Origin: Acestrorhynchus altus
Taxonomy: Eukaryota > Chordata > Actinopteri > Characiformes > Acestrorhynchidae
NCBI GenBank assembly: GCA_034509495.1
Contig: CM067503.1
Coordinates: forward strand, 22,235,161-22,299,160
Direction: 5' to 3'
Length of the DNA stretch: 64,000 nucleotides
In this document: one piece after another, positions 25,567-39,959 of the stretch
How the letters are laid out: every line of letters begins with the position of its first letter
Numbering within the stretch: the stretch's first letter is position 1
Translations under genes and position numbers: made by a program
Notes under the pieces: generated by a model
The model's database searches: none
Seen by the model: only the letters and a program-made list of their open reading frames with translations
What the model was told of the DNA's origin: nothing

Positions 25567-25664
25567 AAATGTGCTGTATTATCATTTATAGCATACGCTT
25601 TCAGCATGTTTATATGTGTATAAGCAGAAGTGCATCATGTTGTTTTTTGCCACTCATAAGATTA

Positions 25665-26260
25665 ACGCTTACAACCCGATATCTGCAGTTACATGCAGGT
25701 ATTCTAAGCTTCATACATCAGGATACATCAGAGTAACTTACAGACACAATTAATGTATCATAATAGACAACAAGACATACCCTATCAATTTTTAAATCCC
25801 AGTTTAAATGCCAAAGGAGCTGTCCAATGCATGTTTACTGCTCTTTCCATGTGATCATGCTCAACTTGCATGCAGATTAATGACATCACTGACTGAGATA
25901 TTGGGTTAGAGAGGAAAACAAGAGAGCTCACATAGCGTTCAAATTTTAGTATAAGGTTTCTTGAAAAGGGAGAATACAGATACATACATACATAATAAAA
26001 TTCATGTTCTTTTTTTGGTTTATTGGAAACACTCTAGATTTCAACAGGAATTATTTTAAAGAAAAACAACTACAAAATAAAAAATATAAAAATTGTAGGT
26101 GCAAGTAAATTTATTTTTTATCAAGACATAGTCACATTCATTCAAATATCTAAATTCTGTTTATTTTTATATCTTAAATAAAGATCCAGGATCTCAATAA
26201 CAATATCTGGTATGTGTGACTGTTCTTATAAATAATTTTCTATTTTCTATGTCAAACTAA
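25665..26260 (+). repeat. 1-kb repeat family, copy with both ends
   Basis: Runs from ACAACCCGATATCTGCAGTT through TATTCTAAGCTTCATACATC, CTGACTGAGATATTGGGTTA and GGTGCAAGTAAATTTATTTT to the distal TATCTGGTATGTGTGACTGT. About 600 bp long, with an internal deletion around 26000-26090 relative to the copy at 16612. Confidence 0.75.
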
Positions 26261-26988
26261 ATATTAGCAAATTATATTAGAAACTATTATTTGACATTCA
26301 GTCAAAAATTATAATTATAATTATAATTATAACAATTAAAAATTGTAACTGACAGAATGCTTTATAAAGAGTTTTATTTAGATTAAAGGATTAAAGGTTC
26401 CTCTGTATAGATAGCAAATAATTGGGAAGAGTGTTCTTGTTATGTGCTCTATAAATAATGTACTAAATAATGTACTATTTGTATGCTTTTCCATACATAG
26501 TACTCAGATTATACACTCTACGCCTTCTCTACAATTTTTAATCACATCTCTGGAAGGTCCTGGGAAATGATAACATAATATATATGTATGAAACACGCAG
26601 ACTGTCATGTGATGTTTCCATGGTGACAGTTCTAGTCTGATTTCCAGATTACGAGAAACGTGATCAAAACACAAACTCATCAATCTTAGCACCAACGCTG
26701 AGTCTAATTTAGTCATAGAGGAATGAAAGATACTTATGTTCAATGCATAATTTAAAATAACATTGCCCCCATTCTCTTGTTTCACACACCAGAGAGTTGC
26801 CACTGAGTTAAATGCTGTGCTTGAATAAGATCAGTCTGAGCTCATACTCTTTCACCTACTGAGTTTAATGAGCAACAAACTTTCAGACTGTTGCTTTTAT
26901 GCTTGTATTCCCAATGTTCACAAAACCATATCTTATAGTGTATGTATTTCAGCAACACAAGCAGGACAGTTAAAATTAGCATAGATAT

Positions 26989-27330
26989 ACACTGATGAGC
27001 CAAAACCTTATAAACCCTTACAAAAGCTGCAAATAACAGTGATACTCTGGTTACAGCTGCACATGTGAAGATCTGGGATATCGGTTAGATGGTAAGTGAA
27101 TGGTTGCTGCTCATAGTCAATGTTTTGAATGTGAGAGAAATGGTCAGATGTGAAGACACACTGATGAGGGCCATAATGGCTGTTCTGGCCTAATGTCTGG
27201 GTGAAAGCGTATGAAAAATAAAGGCTGGTTGTGGAGTATATCTACTGTAGACTCAAAAGCACTGGAATTGGACATTGAGGTGGTCTGGTCCAATAAATAA
27301 AGTCTTCTGTGGCTTCACCAAGCAACCTAC
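26989..27330 (+). mobile_element. Tc1/mariner-like terminal remnant
   Basis: Begins TATACACTGATGAGCCAAAA, a variant of the terminal repeat used by common fish Tc1-like elements. The sequence after it is too diverged to translate. Confidence 0.45.
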
Positions 27331-28499
27331 AGCAAGAATTCCTATCTAGAGTAATGGCAAATTCTAATCTATTTTCATGGCAACTTTCTCTAATACCTGT
27401 TCAATGTGACAATAACTGCAAGGAAACAATGCTTCTTTTGGCAGAGCATAAATAAGTCAATTATAATTAATATTCTTCCACTCACATGTGACCACTAAAG
27501 GTAGCACTTTCCTGCATTTACAGAACTATACAGAGATACAGAACTATCACTGGTAAGCAGCATGTGGGCTGGACTGGTAGAGTAACATTATAGTATTTTT
27601 TATGAATATACAGCATTATGTAGTTCTCGCAAGTGCTGTCCTGCCTGATTCTCCAAAGTCACACAGTGCAATTAGCAGCATACTGAGTGTGATTGAAAAA
27701 TATGTGGCCGTGAGCTACAGCTTTGGACACACCCTGTGTGTTTAGATGTTTTTTGTTTTTTTTTTCCTGCTGTCATGCTCTAAAGTCATTGCCAGGTAGT
27801 GGCAATATAATGCTCACAAGCAGCTAGGTCATATAGGATTATATGGAGGTTGGGAAATTCACTTGATGAAAAGAACAACATATGTCACATTTTTCAGTCC
27901 AAACAAATCAGTTTTGAGATCTGTTCCTATTTCCTTAACCTTTACATCTGCAGAGGCGTTTCCACTCTTTAATATGGAAAATCATTGTTGTTATTCTCTT
28001 AGATGGTTGTGCCTTTTGCTGAACACTGACCAAAAACAAGAAAGAAAAGAACATTGTTTGAGAATGGTTTCATTTCAGAGAAACATAAAGTACACCATGG
28101 AATCAATTTAGCTGGATAAGTCTCTCTCAAACATAATATTTCTGTTATATATCCCTTTTTGATTGACTGCACAAAGAACACACCAGGTTAGTTCATTCCT
28201 TCTGATCCCCAACTGTGACTTGCAATGTTGAGGTGACATGGCAGATGTCACATTTATTACAAGTGCAGGTTTGGAGCTTTGGTTCCCCTGAGACTTGGCA
28301 TTTCTGTGGGCCTGTTTCACTCCGGAGAGGATGCAGCTATCCTTTTCTGATCGCTCTGTCTTGCTAATACAGTGACATTGCATGTTTCTTTGAATCAAAT
28401 ATCAGGGTTTACATTATTTCTTTGTTAACTGAAGCTCCTCTTTATATCAATTTATCTTTTTGGTAGGGTGTTGTTTTAAATACAGTTACACAAAATTAT

Positions 28500-28740
28500 T
28501 ATTTTCAGGAGATCTTAGGATACACAAATTTGTCTTCATTTGAGAAATTAAAATTTTTAGGAATTTAGATATTCATATGAACGTGACTATTGAGATCAAA
28601 CATTTTCTTGCCCTACATTTTTGTTGTATAAAAACATAAAAAAAAAAACCATTTTGAGCTGGAAATGCAATTATTTGTATTGATTAAACTGACAAGGATA
28701 ATGATACGTTATTCAAAATATTCAACAGTGGTCCAAAAAA
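28500..28740 (-). repeat. 1-kb repeat family, 3' fragment, inverted
   Basis: GAGATCTTAGGATACACAAA, TTTAGATATTCATATGAACG and ATTTTGAGCTGGAAATGCAA are reverse-complement matches to the 3' half of the family. Confidence 0.65.
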
Positions 28741-31079
28741 AAACCCACCTAAACAGCTAATTACTAAGTTTGGAAATTTCTTAATATTGTGATTTTTTTT
28801 ATATGATATTGTTCTTCTTTAATATGGGGTTTTTGTCAGCGAGCAACAAAATTATTTATCTTAACTGTTTGCTTTTCACAGTTTCTCAGTATTTTAGACA
28901 CAATGACAAGTAATGTATACAGTGACAAAGAACAATAGGATAAATCATCGATTTTATTTAAATGCCATTTAATTTTACTAATAATTTTCTGGAAAGCCTT
29001 GTAGTTAAACAGTGATCTATGGTTTCTACATGAATGTTAAAGATGATCTATGAACAGCACTATTGTTTTTAATAACTTGGTGCATTAATGCAGAATTCTG
29101 TTTATGTGTGCAGTCAAGTTTACATATTAAATATTTTATATCTGTGGTGAAGATGGCTCAGTTAGTCAGATTTTTAATCCGAACTATTCAGTTTATAATA
29201 GAAGTTCATTGTACCCTGCCACAGTACAAACTCAGCCTGTGCACTCTGGATGCCAGAATGCTCCCTTATTTCCAAGCACACAAGAAGTGAAAGTGAGAAA
29301 GTGAAAAAGAGGCTTTTCATACACTGCAGAAGTGGCAATTTTATTCATCAGCCAGACATTTAGTGGTGATTTGTCCCCCTTCCTCACTATGTCTTAGTAC
29401 ACCACCCCCCCCCCCCACTCCCCCCACAACCAACTCCTTGAGAGTGACCTGTTCAGGCTTTTTTCTTCAAGTACTTTTGCTGAGAATTGAATTTTGATGG
29501 AGGCTCTAGGAAGCTCATACATTACTGATACCACTCTCACCCCTGCAGTCAGCATTGAATGAGCTTCAAAAAAGTACCTTCTTGTCCTAAATGAAGGCCA
29601 TGGCCAAGTTCCTACACTTGCACTCTTAAAACCTTGGAGTTCCTCAGTCCTAAACCCACCACAGCGGTAGACAGAACACCACTTTGATTAATTTTCTGAA
29701 AAGTGGGTAAGGCCATGCTGAAATCCCTGCCCTGCTCCTGCTGAGCTGAATAAAGCAGTTAGGGCAGTTTACTTGGAGCAATACAGCGTACACAATAGTG
29801 GTACCTTAGGTTAAGTTTGTTTTGGACATTTTTTTAACTGAATTAAAGGTTTTATCCTATATGTATTTATTGATTTATTTAATGAAGTCTCTTTTTCAGT
29901 TTTTGTTTAGATGAAACTGTCATCCAGAGTGAAGAGGTTGAGTTTAAGCTGTGTATTTTGGCAAGTGCAATGAATTTTTAACATAAATGCATAGTTCTGC
30001 TTCGAATTTCTGATTGACTGAGTCATGCTCACAGCTATAACACATTCACAAATCACAAATCAGCTTAATGTTAATGCATTATATGGTTTTGCAGAAGAAC
30101 TATTATTATTATCATTAGTAGAAAAATAAATGGAATTAATGGAAAATTGGTTTAGTTTATCATATTTATGCAGCTTGCAGCTATCCGGCTCCAAGCCTAT
30201 TTTGAACGAGCCAATGGTTAAAGTGGCAGGAAAAACTCTTAGATTATGAGGAAAGAAGAAGAACCTATCATCCCTTTGTTGATACTGTGTAGCCCAACTA
30301 ATACACAAGAAATAAAGAAGCCTGTTACAAGGAAAATTGGACAAAGAGGAGAATAACGCTCAGATAAAGAAAAAGATTGGAGAACTATACCTAACATGAA
30401 AAGAAGCCTTGAGTTATAAAAATGGTAGCAAGACAAGTGTTCAGAGTTAAAGAGGAGATTAAACTGGTCTGGAGTCCAGGCCAAAAAGTGCAAGTATGCA
30501 GCATCATCTTACTGTGCACAAATTTACAATAGCAACTAGATCAGGGCAGTTTCAAACTTGAAATTCCTTGAAAACCTGCATGACAGACATATCACCCCCT
30601 GAAACTAAAAGGTTCTAACTGACATTTTTTTGTCAAAAGTATCTTATTCATATAATCTATAACAACTAATTAAGATTATGTGAGGTGTTTTTTTTTAATT
30701 CAATACATTTGGAATTGGATTGTTTATATACAAAACAAAAAGATTCTATCTTCAAATTAAAGCACTTACTTCTAAAAGTTTCCATATCTGCCAGTCAGTG
30801 CCAGTCAGGCATGTTCTGCTTCTTTGTCATGTCACAGAAATGCTTCATGCCACAAGCAGATAGACGTATTACAGTGCTTGTCTTTAAAATGAACCAGGCC
30901 CAGGGCTCAGAATCAAACATTCAAACATGATGAATTAGAATTTCTTATAAAAATGAGATGTTATTTTAATTTCTAAAATTGTACTTTAGTTTAGTTACCA
31001 CAATTACTGTGGTAACTATCACAATTACAAAATATCTGTATACTTTATTATTGGTTTATCCCCACCAATTCACAAACAA

Positions 31080-32270
31080 ACCCTTCATTGCAGGATGGAA
31101 GGATATTAATTTTGCCTCCACCGCCCCCATTCTGAACTTGCGGCTACTGTCCCCACCATTGTTAAGAGCATTGGCCTGGCCTGGCTCAGCCCAATGTAGT
31201 GACATGGGTCCCCTTTTTCATGAGCTCACCATGCGTGGGAGGGGTATTAATGGGGGTCAATGGTGAAATGTGGATTGGTTAGTGGCAAAAGGGGAGGGCC
31301 TTGGTGTTCTGATCCTCAGCTACTGAAACTGACCCTTGGGACATGGAATATTACCTCTCTGGCAGAAAAGGAGCCTGAACTGGTGCACGAGGTTGAGCAG
31401 TACCAACTAGATATAGTTGGTCTCACCTTGACACAGTGTTGGATCTAGAACCAATCTCCTTGAGAGGGTCTGAACTATATTCTGTAGTTGCCTACCGAGA
31501 GTCCGAATGGACCGTGTTCCATACCTTCAGTGATAGGTATCGAAGGGCCAAGTCGGCTATGGCTTTGGTTGTTACTGAGGCAAAATTCGGGTGTGGGATG
31601 AATTCAGGGAACCCTGGAAGGTGACTTTCCATCAGCTCTGAGAAGATTCTGCCAAACTGTCAGGCAGCTCATTAGGGGAAAGCAGTTCCCAACAAACAGT
31701 ATAGTGGAGCTGGGGCGGCTTCTGACCTTGACTATGGGCGTAAAAATGTGGGCGAAAGAACACTTTGAGGACCTTCTCAATCCAACCAGCATGTCTTCCA
31801 TAGAGGAATGGATGGATGTTGTGGGGCTCTCCTGGCTGGCAACTTCACATCGACAACATGGGGAACATTACATCTGGACTGGACAGGGGTGGCAGTTCCT
31901 CTTTTTAAGATGGGGGACCAGAGGGTGTGCTTAAATTATAGGGGGATTAAGCTTCTTATCCTCCCTGGCAAAGTCTTTGCATGTGTATTGGAGAAGAGAG
32001 TCCAGCTGATAATTGACCCTCAGCTAGAAGAGGAACAATGCAAGTTCCTTCGTGGCCATAGAACACTGTACCAACTGTTTGTCCTTGTGAGGGTCTTTGA
32101 GGGGGCATGGTTGCTCAACCAGTCCACATCGATTATTGGCTCAGAGTAGAGCTGCTGCTGCTGCTTCACGTTGAGAGGAGCCAGCTGAGGTTGTTCGGAC
32201 ATCTGGTTCAGATGCCTCCTTGCATGCTCTCTTGTGAAGTGTTCTAAGTGCTGTGTAACATACAGTAAAG
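31080..32270 (+). mobile_element. non-LTR retrotransposon (LINE) remnant 1
   Basis: A GC-richer 5' section (31080-31330) precedes the start of an AP-endonuclease frame (31340-31450: GTWNITSLAEKEPELVHEVE, LDIVGLT). Most of the endonuclease is deleted. The linker (31530-31620, RYRRAKSAMALVVTEAK), the pre-RT segment (31740-31830, HFEDLLNPT, SIEEW) and the RT fingers (31880-32120, VPLFKMGDQRVCLNYRGIKL then LPGKVFACVLEKRVQ) follow in different frames. The RT palm with the catalytic aspartates is missing. The frame jumps to a C-terminal piece (32155-32230, HVERSQLRLFGHLVQMPP). At least two internal deletions and multiple stops are present. It is the same family as the copy at 39960. The clade is not resolved. 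Confidence 0.8.
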
Positions 32271-34059
32271 GAAGCTAATGGTTCCTACCAAAATGACCTC
32301 TGCACTGGACAAAATATTTAGCACTTTTCTTTTAAACTAACCTGCAGTGCAGTGGTTTGTCTTAAAATGAAGAAAGAAAAGGAATTACATATAAACAAAT
32401 AATAAAATTAAATGTTTCACAATTGCTCCATCCATACATTTTGAGGTGTTATTTTATTGTTTGAGCCTCAAGCTTTGCTTATTTACTGTAGTTAGAACTA
32501 TGCTGCAATGCTGTGATTCTTAAATGTTTTAATAAGTTAAGACACTTACATTTAAATGTCCATTATTTTAAGAAGCTTTGAGGAATAGTTTTAAGAAGTT
32601 TTAAGAAGTTGGATAGGATAGAAGATAGAAAAGTGTGTGTGATTAATTACACATATTGTCTTCCAGTTATTTTATTAATTCACAAATATATATTTCATTT
32701 ATTGTGAAGATGGGTGATTATCAAGTTTGTAAACATCATTTGTGCCCACCCAATTACATCAACTCCATTGACTCCACTTTAGTGATTAAGCCAATCCTTC
32801 CAAAACCAGGACACAGTGACCTTCAGGGAATTTTGTAAAATGACCACCTATCTCCAGTCCATTTTAAACATTTAATTTCACAGCATGACCTCTGAGCATG
32901 TAGAGCCCCCCGCTTTGACAGTTTAGATTTATAAACCTGGAGAGAAAGCTTAGCAGAGGCAGGTAGGGTTACAGCCTGCACACTGGTTCAGCCACTGATG
33001 TAATTTTGCAAAGAAAAATTGCAAATATTTTTGTATTATTTATGAGGCAAAGCAGTATGAACTACAATGGCCAATGCCAGAGTTATATCAGGATTTTGAT
33101 AAAGTCAAAAAGTGCTTGAGTGCAGTTTTGAGACCATTTGAATTTCAGTGTACATCAGTGGGGGTTATTTGATACAGTCCACAGCTCTGGGCTCTGTTTA
33201 CAAAAGTAAAATCAGTCCATACTGCAGGTGATATTTATGAAGATCCATATACAGATATGCATTTATCAAGTGTGCATATGATTGGATTCAGATGAGCCAG
33301 GTCACCATTTAAAGGAACTTGTGTCAAGTTTTTTATATTTATTTTCAAATCGTCAAAGTCAAGGTTAGTTCACAGCATTATTCAACCAATAGAACACATA
33401 ACATGAAAACAAACAATGCAAAATGTTGCTATTTCTAGTGAAAGTTAATTGAGATCTATAGCTAACAGTCTAGATCACCAACTCTGCTCATGTCAATCTA
33501 CCACCCTTGGAGCTCCAACCTGACTGAGTTTAAATGAGAATGAGAATGTGAGTCTTCTTCACAAAATTCCTTTACCTGTATCCACAAATGTAAGTGGGGT
33601 GGGCAGATAAACACCTCACAAAGTTCATGTCAAATTTCTTAAGGAGCAAGTATAATTGTTTAAAAGTAGATATGCAACATGAAGAAGCACTGTGCTAACT
33701 AACTGTGCACTCTTTATAAAAAGGCTGTTACAAAATGTTATTTGAGCAGTGCCACAGATGAAGAATTTTTAGTTCCATAAAACAATAAATCCACAAATAC
33801 ATCTATGGAAAATGGTTCTGGAACCAAATAGAGAGAATCTTTTGTAGCATTGTATTTTAACAGATCAGGCCTTGATAATCCAATCTATTACATAGACTTA
33901 AAACAAGCTTAGAAATTAGTAAATATGCAGAGTAAAGCCTACCATTTTACAAATTGGTCTGACCATCATTGCATTCTGAATCTGTGTTAAGTCTGAACTC
34001 TGACAGGTTTACCCAGCTTGAGACAAAAGGGGGAAACAGTAATGACAAGGAGTCAAAGC

Positions 34060-34300
34060 TTTTATAGTTGCTGCATTGACATCAGTGAGCAGTGTTTTAA
34101 AACAGTGGAGGCAAAACATGGTAATTAACCAGACTCGCTCTGCTAGCTCCAAATGCCTTCCTGGCACTGTGTCCTTAATGGAGGATGGACAAATCACACT
34201 AGCATGTTGTTCTTCCCCTCCTTATGTTCAAAAAATGTCCTGGCAGGCTGCAGTGTGTGACATATTTCAGTTTTTAGGGACGCTCTGAGAGGATTTAACA
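34060..34300. promoter_or_regulatory. candidate conserved noncoding element (weak)
   Basis: A non-repetitive block with homeodomain-type GTAATTAACC and a balanced composition. The short frames on both strands show no domain. Inference from texture only. Confidence 0.15.
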
Positions 34301-34849
34301 CTTCCATGCTCTCCTGCTAGGGTGCATGGCACTTGAAGAAATCATGTTAGCACCGCAAATTCATTCAATTTCATATAAGAAGCATTCCTCCTCCTGTTCA
34401 TTTTCTCGCTTGGCAACATGAAGGGCTTCCTGTATGCAATCCTCAATTACCAAATGATATGAGGCTCCATTTCCTGCTGGAATTTGGTGCTAATACATGT
34501 TTCCAAATTCCAGTTTAGTTCCTGCTTGGCATTTTGAAGGATACTCTTCATTGTTTGGTTTTGTTTTATTGTTAGAAAAATCCATTGGGACTGTGGATTT
34601 GCTGGTGCACACTGCTGTGTTTCAGACTATTCTCAGACCTATTTTACCACATGTTAGGCAACCAAAGTTGCATATTCCCATGTGTCAGAATAATTTATTA
34701 TGAGACGGAAACATTTCACATACCAGCAGACCATTCACCATAGACTCTTCACTTACAGTTGAAATCAGTAATGTACATACACTGTTTCAAAAGATGCATA
34801 GCCTTTTTCTCGCTGTCTGATCTTAAATCAGACTAAACCTTTCCCGGTT

Positions 34850-35080
34850 TGTCAGTTAATGCTTTGAACCCAGTTACATGGTGGTATTCTAAGCTTCATA
34901 ACTGAGAATCTACAGCTGATACACACATATGATGAAAAGGGATAATACTGTTTAATACATAAATAACACAAATAATAAAGAACATTGAAACATTTTTAGA
35001 CCACTGTCATGTACTTCCAAGAGTTTATAATTATAAAGATGCTTGTCAATGTTTTTGACTGGGATTTGAAACAACAGTGA
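34850..35080 (+). repeat. 1-kb repeat family, fragment
   Basis: AACCCAGTTACATGGTGGTA and TTCTAAGCTTCATAACTGAG at the start, then GAAAAGGGATAATACTG and AATAATAAAGAACATTGAAA. The middle of the family is deleted. Confidence 0.6.
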
Positions 35081-36714
35081 AAGATAATTTGATTATAATA
35101 TTAATCAGATAACACTAATAATAACACTGTGGACAAGATGCTTAAGAAATATGAATGAGATTATAAAAATAAAAACAATGTAAAATTGGCAGGAGATTTT
35201 AGGTGCTACACTAGTAGTTCTTGTGAAATTTGTAGTTTCATTGGCTTCTGTAGGATGGGTTTCAGACAGTTTTTTTGCTGCAAAAAAACCCTGGCAACCC
35301 TGATCTCCAGTCACTTACTGTGCAAGACTCAGGTGCAATGTGAATCACACAAGCGTGTCAAAAGCAAGTGAGGATGGCAGCAAAATAGAAGAAGGTTGAC
35401 ATAAGGAGCTATTTTTCAAAAAATCTTTTAAGTCACTTAAAGTCAAGGTTACTAATGAAATGAGTCCATCATAATGCCATTAATGGCAGTGCTAGGCTTT
35501 GCCAAACAGCATACAGCAGGCTAAAAACATTTATAGCTATTGTATGTTACTTTGTTGGTTTTGTGGAAATTTTGCAGCTCCATCTAGTTTGATTATTGCT
35601 GATGTATGAGACCTGTTCCATTTGTATAGTATTCTGTGAATTAGTACTTAAGATCATTCGTTAACATGTTTCCACTTATAAATGAACAAGTACACATTAT
35701 TGACAAAGTACTTCTTGAAGTGGATTTTCCCTGCAGTTCAGCACCTAGACACAAGAGGTGTGTGCATTAAAATAACAGTATTACATAATAATAGGAAGAA
35801 AAAGTAATAATGATAATAATAAAAAAATACCAATCATTATTAATAATAATTTTCTTATTTCTATTGTTGATTATATTATTTTGTATACCCTCATACCAGT
35901 ATTACTACTTACTTGTTTCTAGTCCAGTCAAATTGGACACATTATGACTTGACCATTCAAACTTTGAAATCAATATAATCCATAAACATCTCAGAAGATT
36001 GGTGGTGGTGAGAGCTCAGACCTCCAGTTCTATATCTCAGGTGGGTTCCTGCAGACAGTCTGTGATGCCACATACAGCAAGGTTGCTGTGATTGTGTGCA
36101 TTCTGTCACCAAAGCTTTACTACACTGCACGCCTATAAAATAGTCAAAAACAAAATCAGTTTCCATGCTATTGGAATTCTGTCTGTGGTTGTAGATTCAG
36201 TAGATGAGACTTTTATTCCAATAAACACTCCCAGACACAGTGGAGGTTGGTATTCGCCTTCTTCATGATACAGAGGAAAGTGAGAAAGAGAACACAAAAG
36301 AATGTGTCATAGACCTGCATGGAGAAAGGCAGGTGGGTTTGAATGCCCAAAATATTAGAAATTTGTTTTCTTTCATTTTTATTTTTTGATAAAAATATTT
36401 CACAACAACAATGACAAACATACAAATGAAATAAACAAAAATAGCAGGAATTATTAAGTAATTAATATAGTTTTTTTCCAAATAGATTTCAGAATCTGAT
36501 TTAAACACTTTCCTATGTTTTTTGAGCATAATAGGGAATAAATACTATATACTTAAATCCAAAGTTGAATCCTTGTTTGTGGTTCAACTGAGCATGCTGT
36601 TTGGGGTGGAGGAGTCAACAAAGTCCTTCTTTGAACTTGTTTTGCGATGCTCAAGTCCTTCTTTATATTCTATAAAAGATTGATCACTTTCAGGAAGCTC
36701 GCCCCTAATCATTA

Positions 36715-36890
36715 CATATTATTAATCAAAATTATTGCATTTTCTGCTCAAAAACACTCATGCTCTCCAAAGTGTTTTTTAGTTCTTATAAGCAAGAAAA
36801 CTTGAATTGTACAAGAATTGTAGGCACAAATATATTTTTTGTCAAAACACGGTCACATTCATACAATAAATGTATGTCAAAATAATAACA
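36715..36890 (+). repeat. 1-kb repeat family, 3' fragment
   Basis: TTGCATTTTCTGCTCAAAAA, GTGTTTTTTAGTTCTTATAA and GAATTGTAGGCACAAATATA match the 3' half of the family. Confidence 0.65.
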
Positions 36891-37447
36891 AAATTATTTC
36901 TATTTGCTAAATGCCAGAAATAATGAAAGAGAGATTTTAGAGACTTTTTATTACATACTACAAATAGGTTAATTGATAGGTTATCATTTGAGTTATATGG
37001 AGGCACACCTCAAATGCAATGTTTCCTTCATCATGGGAAATACAAAATTAATGAGCCATGATGTCAGGATTGTAGAAGTCTGATTCATCCTTGGGTACAA
37101 TTTGCAGATGCCAGAATGGGCCACATTCATCTGTTCAAACAATTATATGCAAGCAGCAAAAAAGCTTTTTAATTTTTGACATGTCCTGACCAACCAACAT
37201 CATGCCCTGTCCCTCAAAGCCTCTCAGCTGTATGTTGTTTTTTCTGCTGTATGCTCTGTCATTTTCTGTCTGTCTGTTTCTCCATTTGTCTATCTCTGTC
37301 TCATTCTGTCTGTCACTGTCTCACTCTACCTTTTCTTCTCTGTATTGCTCCATCTCTTTTTCTTTAATTCACTCTCTCTTTGTTTATCTTCTCTCCTTTA
37401 TTACATCCATCTAGCTGTGTTTTATCTTGTTTTCTTTTTTCTATTTT

Positions 37448-37449
<2 letters not shown>

Positions 37450-37508
<59 letters not shown>

Positions 37509-37509
37509 A
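37450..37509. repeat. (CT)n microsatellite
   Basis: A pure CT run with one CC interruption near 37491. The Ser/Leu-rich frame across it is an artefact. Confidence 0.95.
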
Positions 37510-38504
37510 CTCATCTGTCAGACATGGCCCCGAGTGGATAGAAAATGGTGGAGGGTGCCAAATGCTCTCAGTCAGAAGATAATAGTCTCTTAAATACTCA
37601 ACGACTGTCTGCCTTCACTCTACTGGCACAGAGACGTATTGTTCTGTCTTTCAATGGACCAAAAAAAAAGCCCTGAATTATGAATATGACTCCAAAAGCA
37701 ACCACTACTGTAAGAGCTCCTCTCTTTAAAGTTGGAAGTTACAATTAATGCTTCCTTTTAGTATTTACATATCTAATTACAACTATTTGGCACATTAGTA
37801 GGAAGTGACCATGATGAACACACACAACAGACATAGACATGCTGAAATAAAGGGCTGCTTATATGCAGACACAGACTAAACACACTTAGAGAAGAAAACA
37901 AGAGGGCAGGGCTACAAAGGAGGCACAGGTGGGGACACTGATGAGGAGGCTGGGCAAAGGTGGAGACAAGAACATAAACAAAACAGATTAATGTGCTGGG
38001 AAGCACATTGGAAAACAAAACAAGACAGGTAAACAGAGACAGCCAAGGAAAGTGAAGGAACCATGTATTTACAGTATCAACAATGCAAAAAAATTATTGT
38101 GGACAATAACATGGTTAATTCTGTGTTATCCAGGTTCATTATTTAGGGGTAGAAACAGCAAATGCAGTAGATGTATTTGCATAACAACTGAAAAACAATC
38201 CACTCAAAATGTGTGCAAATTAATTAATTTGTTGAATGGCAATATTTTTTTTTAATTTAGCACCATTTTAGATGTGTTTGGCACAGACCTTTTTCTTCTA
38301 TGGATTTCTTTGATGATCCTCAGGAGACAATTGTAAAGGCCACTGATTTTCCAAGCTGCTATTTTCAGAGCCACAAATCCTGAACATACAATGGATTTTT
38401 CAGAAATAACAAAAGAAAACAAATTCCCATTATAATCAGGGAATAAACAACACAAAATATATAGTACTTAATTAATGTACTATAATTGGATTAATGACTC
38501 TGGC

Positions 38505-38930
38505 ACTGTTCAAGATGGCTGCCTCTCCAGTAGCTCTGTAAATGTAGCTCATTTTAACCTCTTTTCTCACTTTACCACATACTTTGCCCTTCCAAAGTGT
38601 GTTCTTATACAAATCCCATGGATATTTTCAACTCTGAAGATGCATCCAGGAGCCAGTTTTCTCTTGTATTCGAGAGAGGAGCTGCTGGCCCTGAGAACAA
38701 AGGGACACACTGGGATCGGGTGTCTTCCATTTATTGACACAATCCTGTCTCCGAGGTCTACAGACAATTCCTTTAACTTAATGGCTTGGTTTATGCCCCG
38801 ACATGCACTGTCAACTATGGAACAGCTGAATTTACTCCATCTACTCCATTCAAGCACTAGAAACATCTGAAGGATGCGGAAACAAGATGCACCTGAGCTC
38901 AATTTTGAGTGCCAAGGCAACATAAAATTG
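38505..38930 (+). mobile_element. probable LINE 5' region fragment
   Basis: Starts with CAAGATGGCTGCCTCTCC, the kind of CAAGATGGC (YY1-type) opening seen in many LINE 5' ends. It then has an open frame of about 130 residues with LLYSREELLALRTKG, a motif I associate with the N-terminal part of fish LINE ORFs. No endonuclease or RT follows. It could instead be an unrecognised host-derived fragment. Confidence 0.4.
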
Positions 38931-39959
38931 TTATATTTTTGTTTTCTATTTTTAATAAATTTGCAAAGATTTTAAACCAATGTTTCTCACTTTGTTTTAA
39001 TGAGTAATTGCATGTAAATATTGAGGGGAAATGAATTGAATGTGGAAAAAAATAATGTGCTGTAAATACTTTCCAGAAGTGGATGTGTTTATCTGTATGA
39101 ATGTATATATATGGAAGTAATAACCTGATAGTATAGTCTATATTTTGTAGTAATTACCTGATAAAAATATACCTATATAGTAATAAAATGATGAGAATTA
39201 CTATACTATAGGGGGAATAAAGAATTAAAATTAAGCTGTTTGAAATACAGCATTCCACTCTGTCTGCCTGTTTTGATCATCTGCTGATTGGTTTCATGCA
39301 GCTCTTCTAGATGAATCTGCAGTACCAAGAGACAGAATTGGGTTTTTAAATATCAAGGACTTTCGAGTGAGTGAGTTTTCAAGTGAATGATTACAGGATT
39401 GATTTTAGGCCATGCTGCAGCTGAGTGGTTTTGAATATTGCTTAGTGTTATTCTTTTAACAGTGTCCAAAACTGTACACACAAGGCAACTTGTAGTATGT
39501 GTCTGTTGCATGCTAATTTATTGCATTTGTCTTTGTGCTTCTGAAATTTTAACTCTTTAATACATTACACATTGCTGCATATCAAGTAGTGTTATCAAAC
39601 ATTTAAACAATCTTTATCCTTTAAAGAGGAATTACAGATTTCTTAAACCTTCTACATATTTTGAGATGTAAATATAGGCATTCAAAGTGGTTTTAGTGTG
39701 TAGTGATTCATTGTAGAAAGGCTCTGGTTTAATAATAGTGTTGGTGGGAACCAAGGGCCAACATGACAACACAAATATAGCCTTTTGTAGAATTTATAAA
39801 CCAAGTTTATAAACAAGTGAATCTCAGAGTTATATATGGAATGTTGATTATGGTGAAATAGGGGGAAATCTGGCAAAACATATTGTTAATATTGTGAAAA
39901 TATCTTTTCATCGTTAATTAGTTAAAATGTAGTAAAAAAAAAAATTTGGATGATACAAA

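Noticed and set aside
38475..38923. 131-residue + frame and 118-residue - frame as a possible small gene
   Set aside because: Opens at a CAAGATGGC-type LINE start with a LINE-like motif; no upstream promoter or splice structure. Listed instead as a probable LINE fragment.
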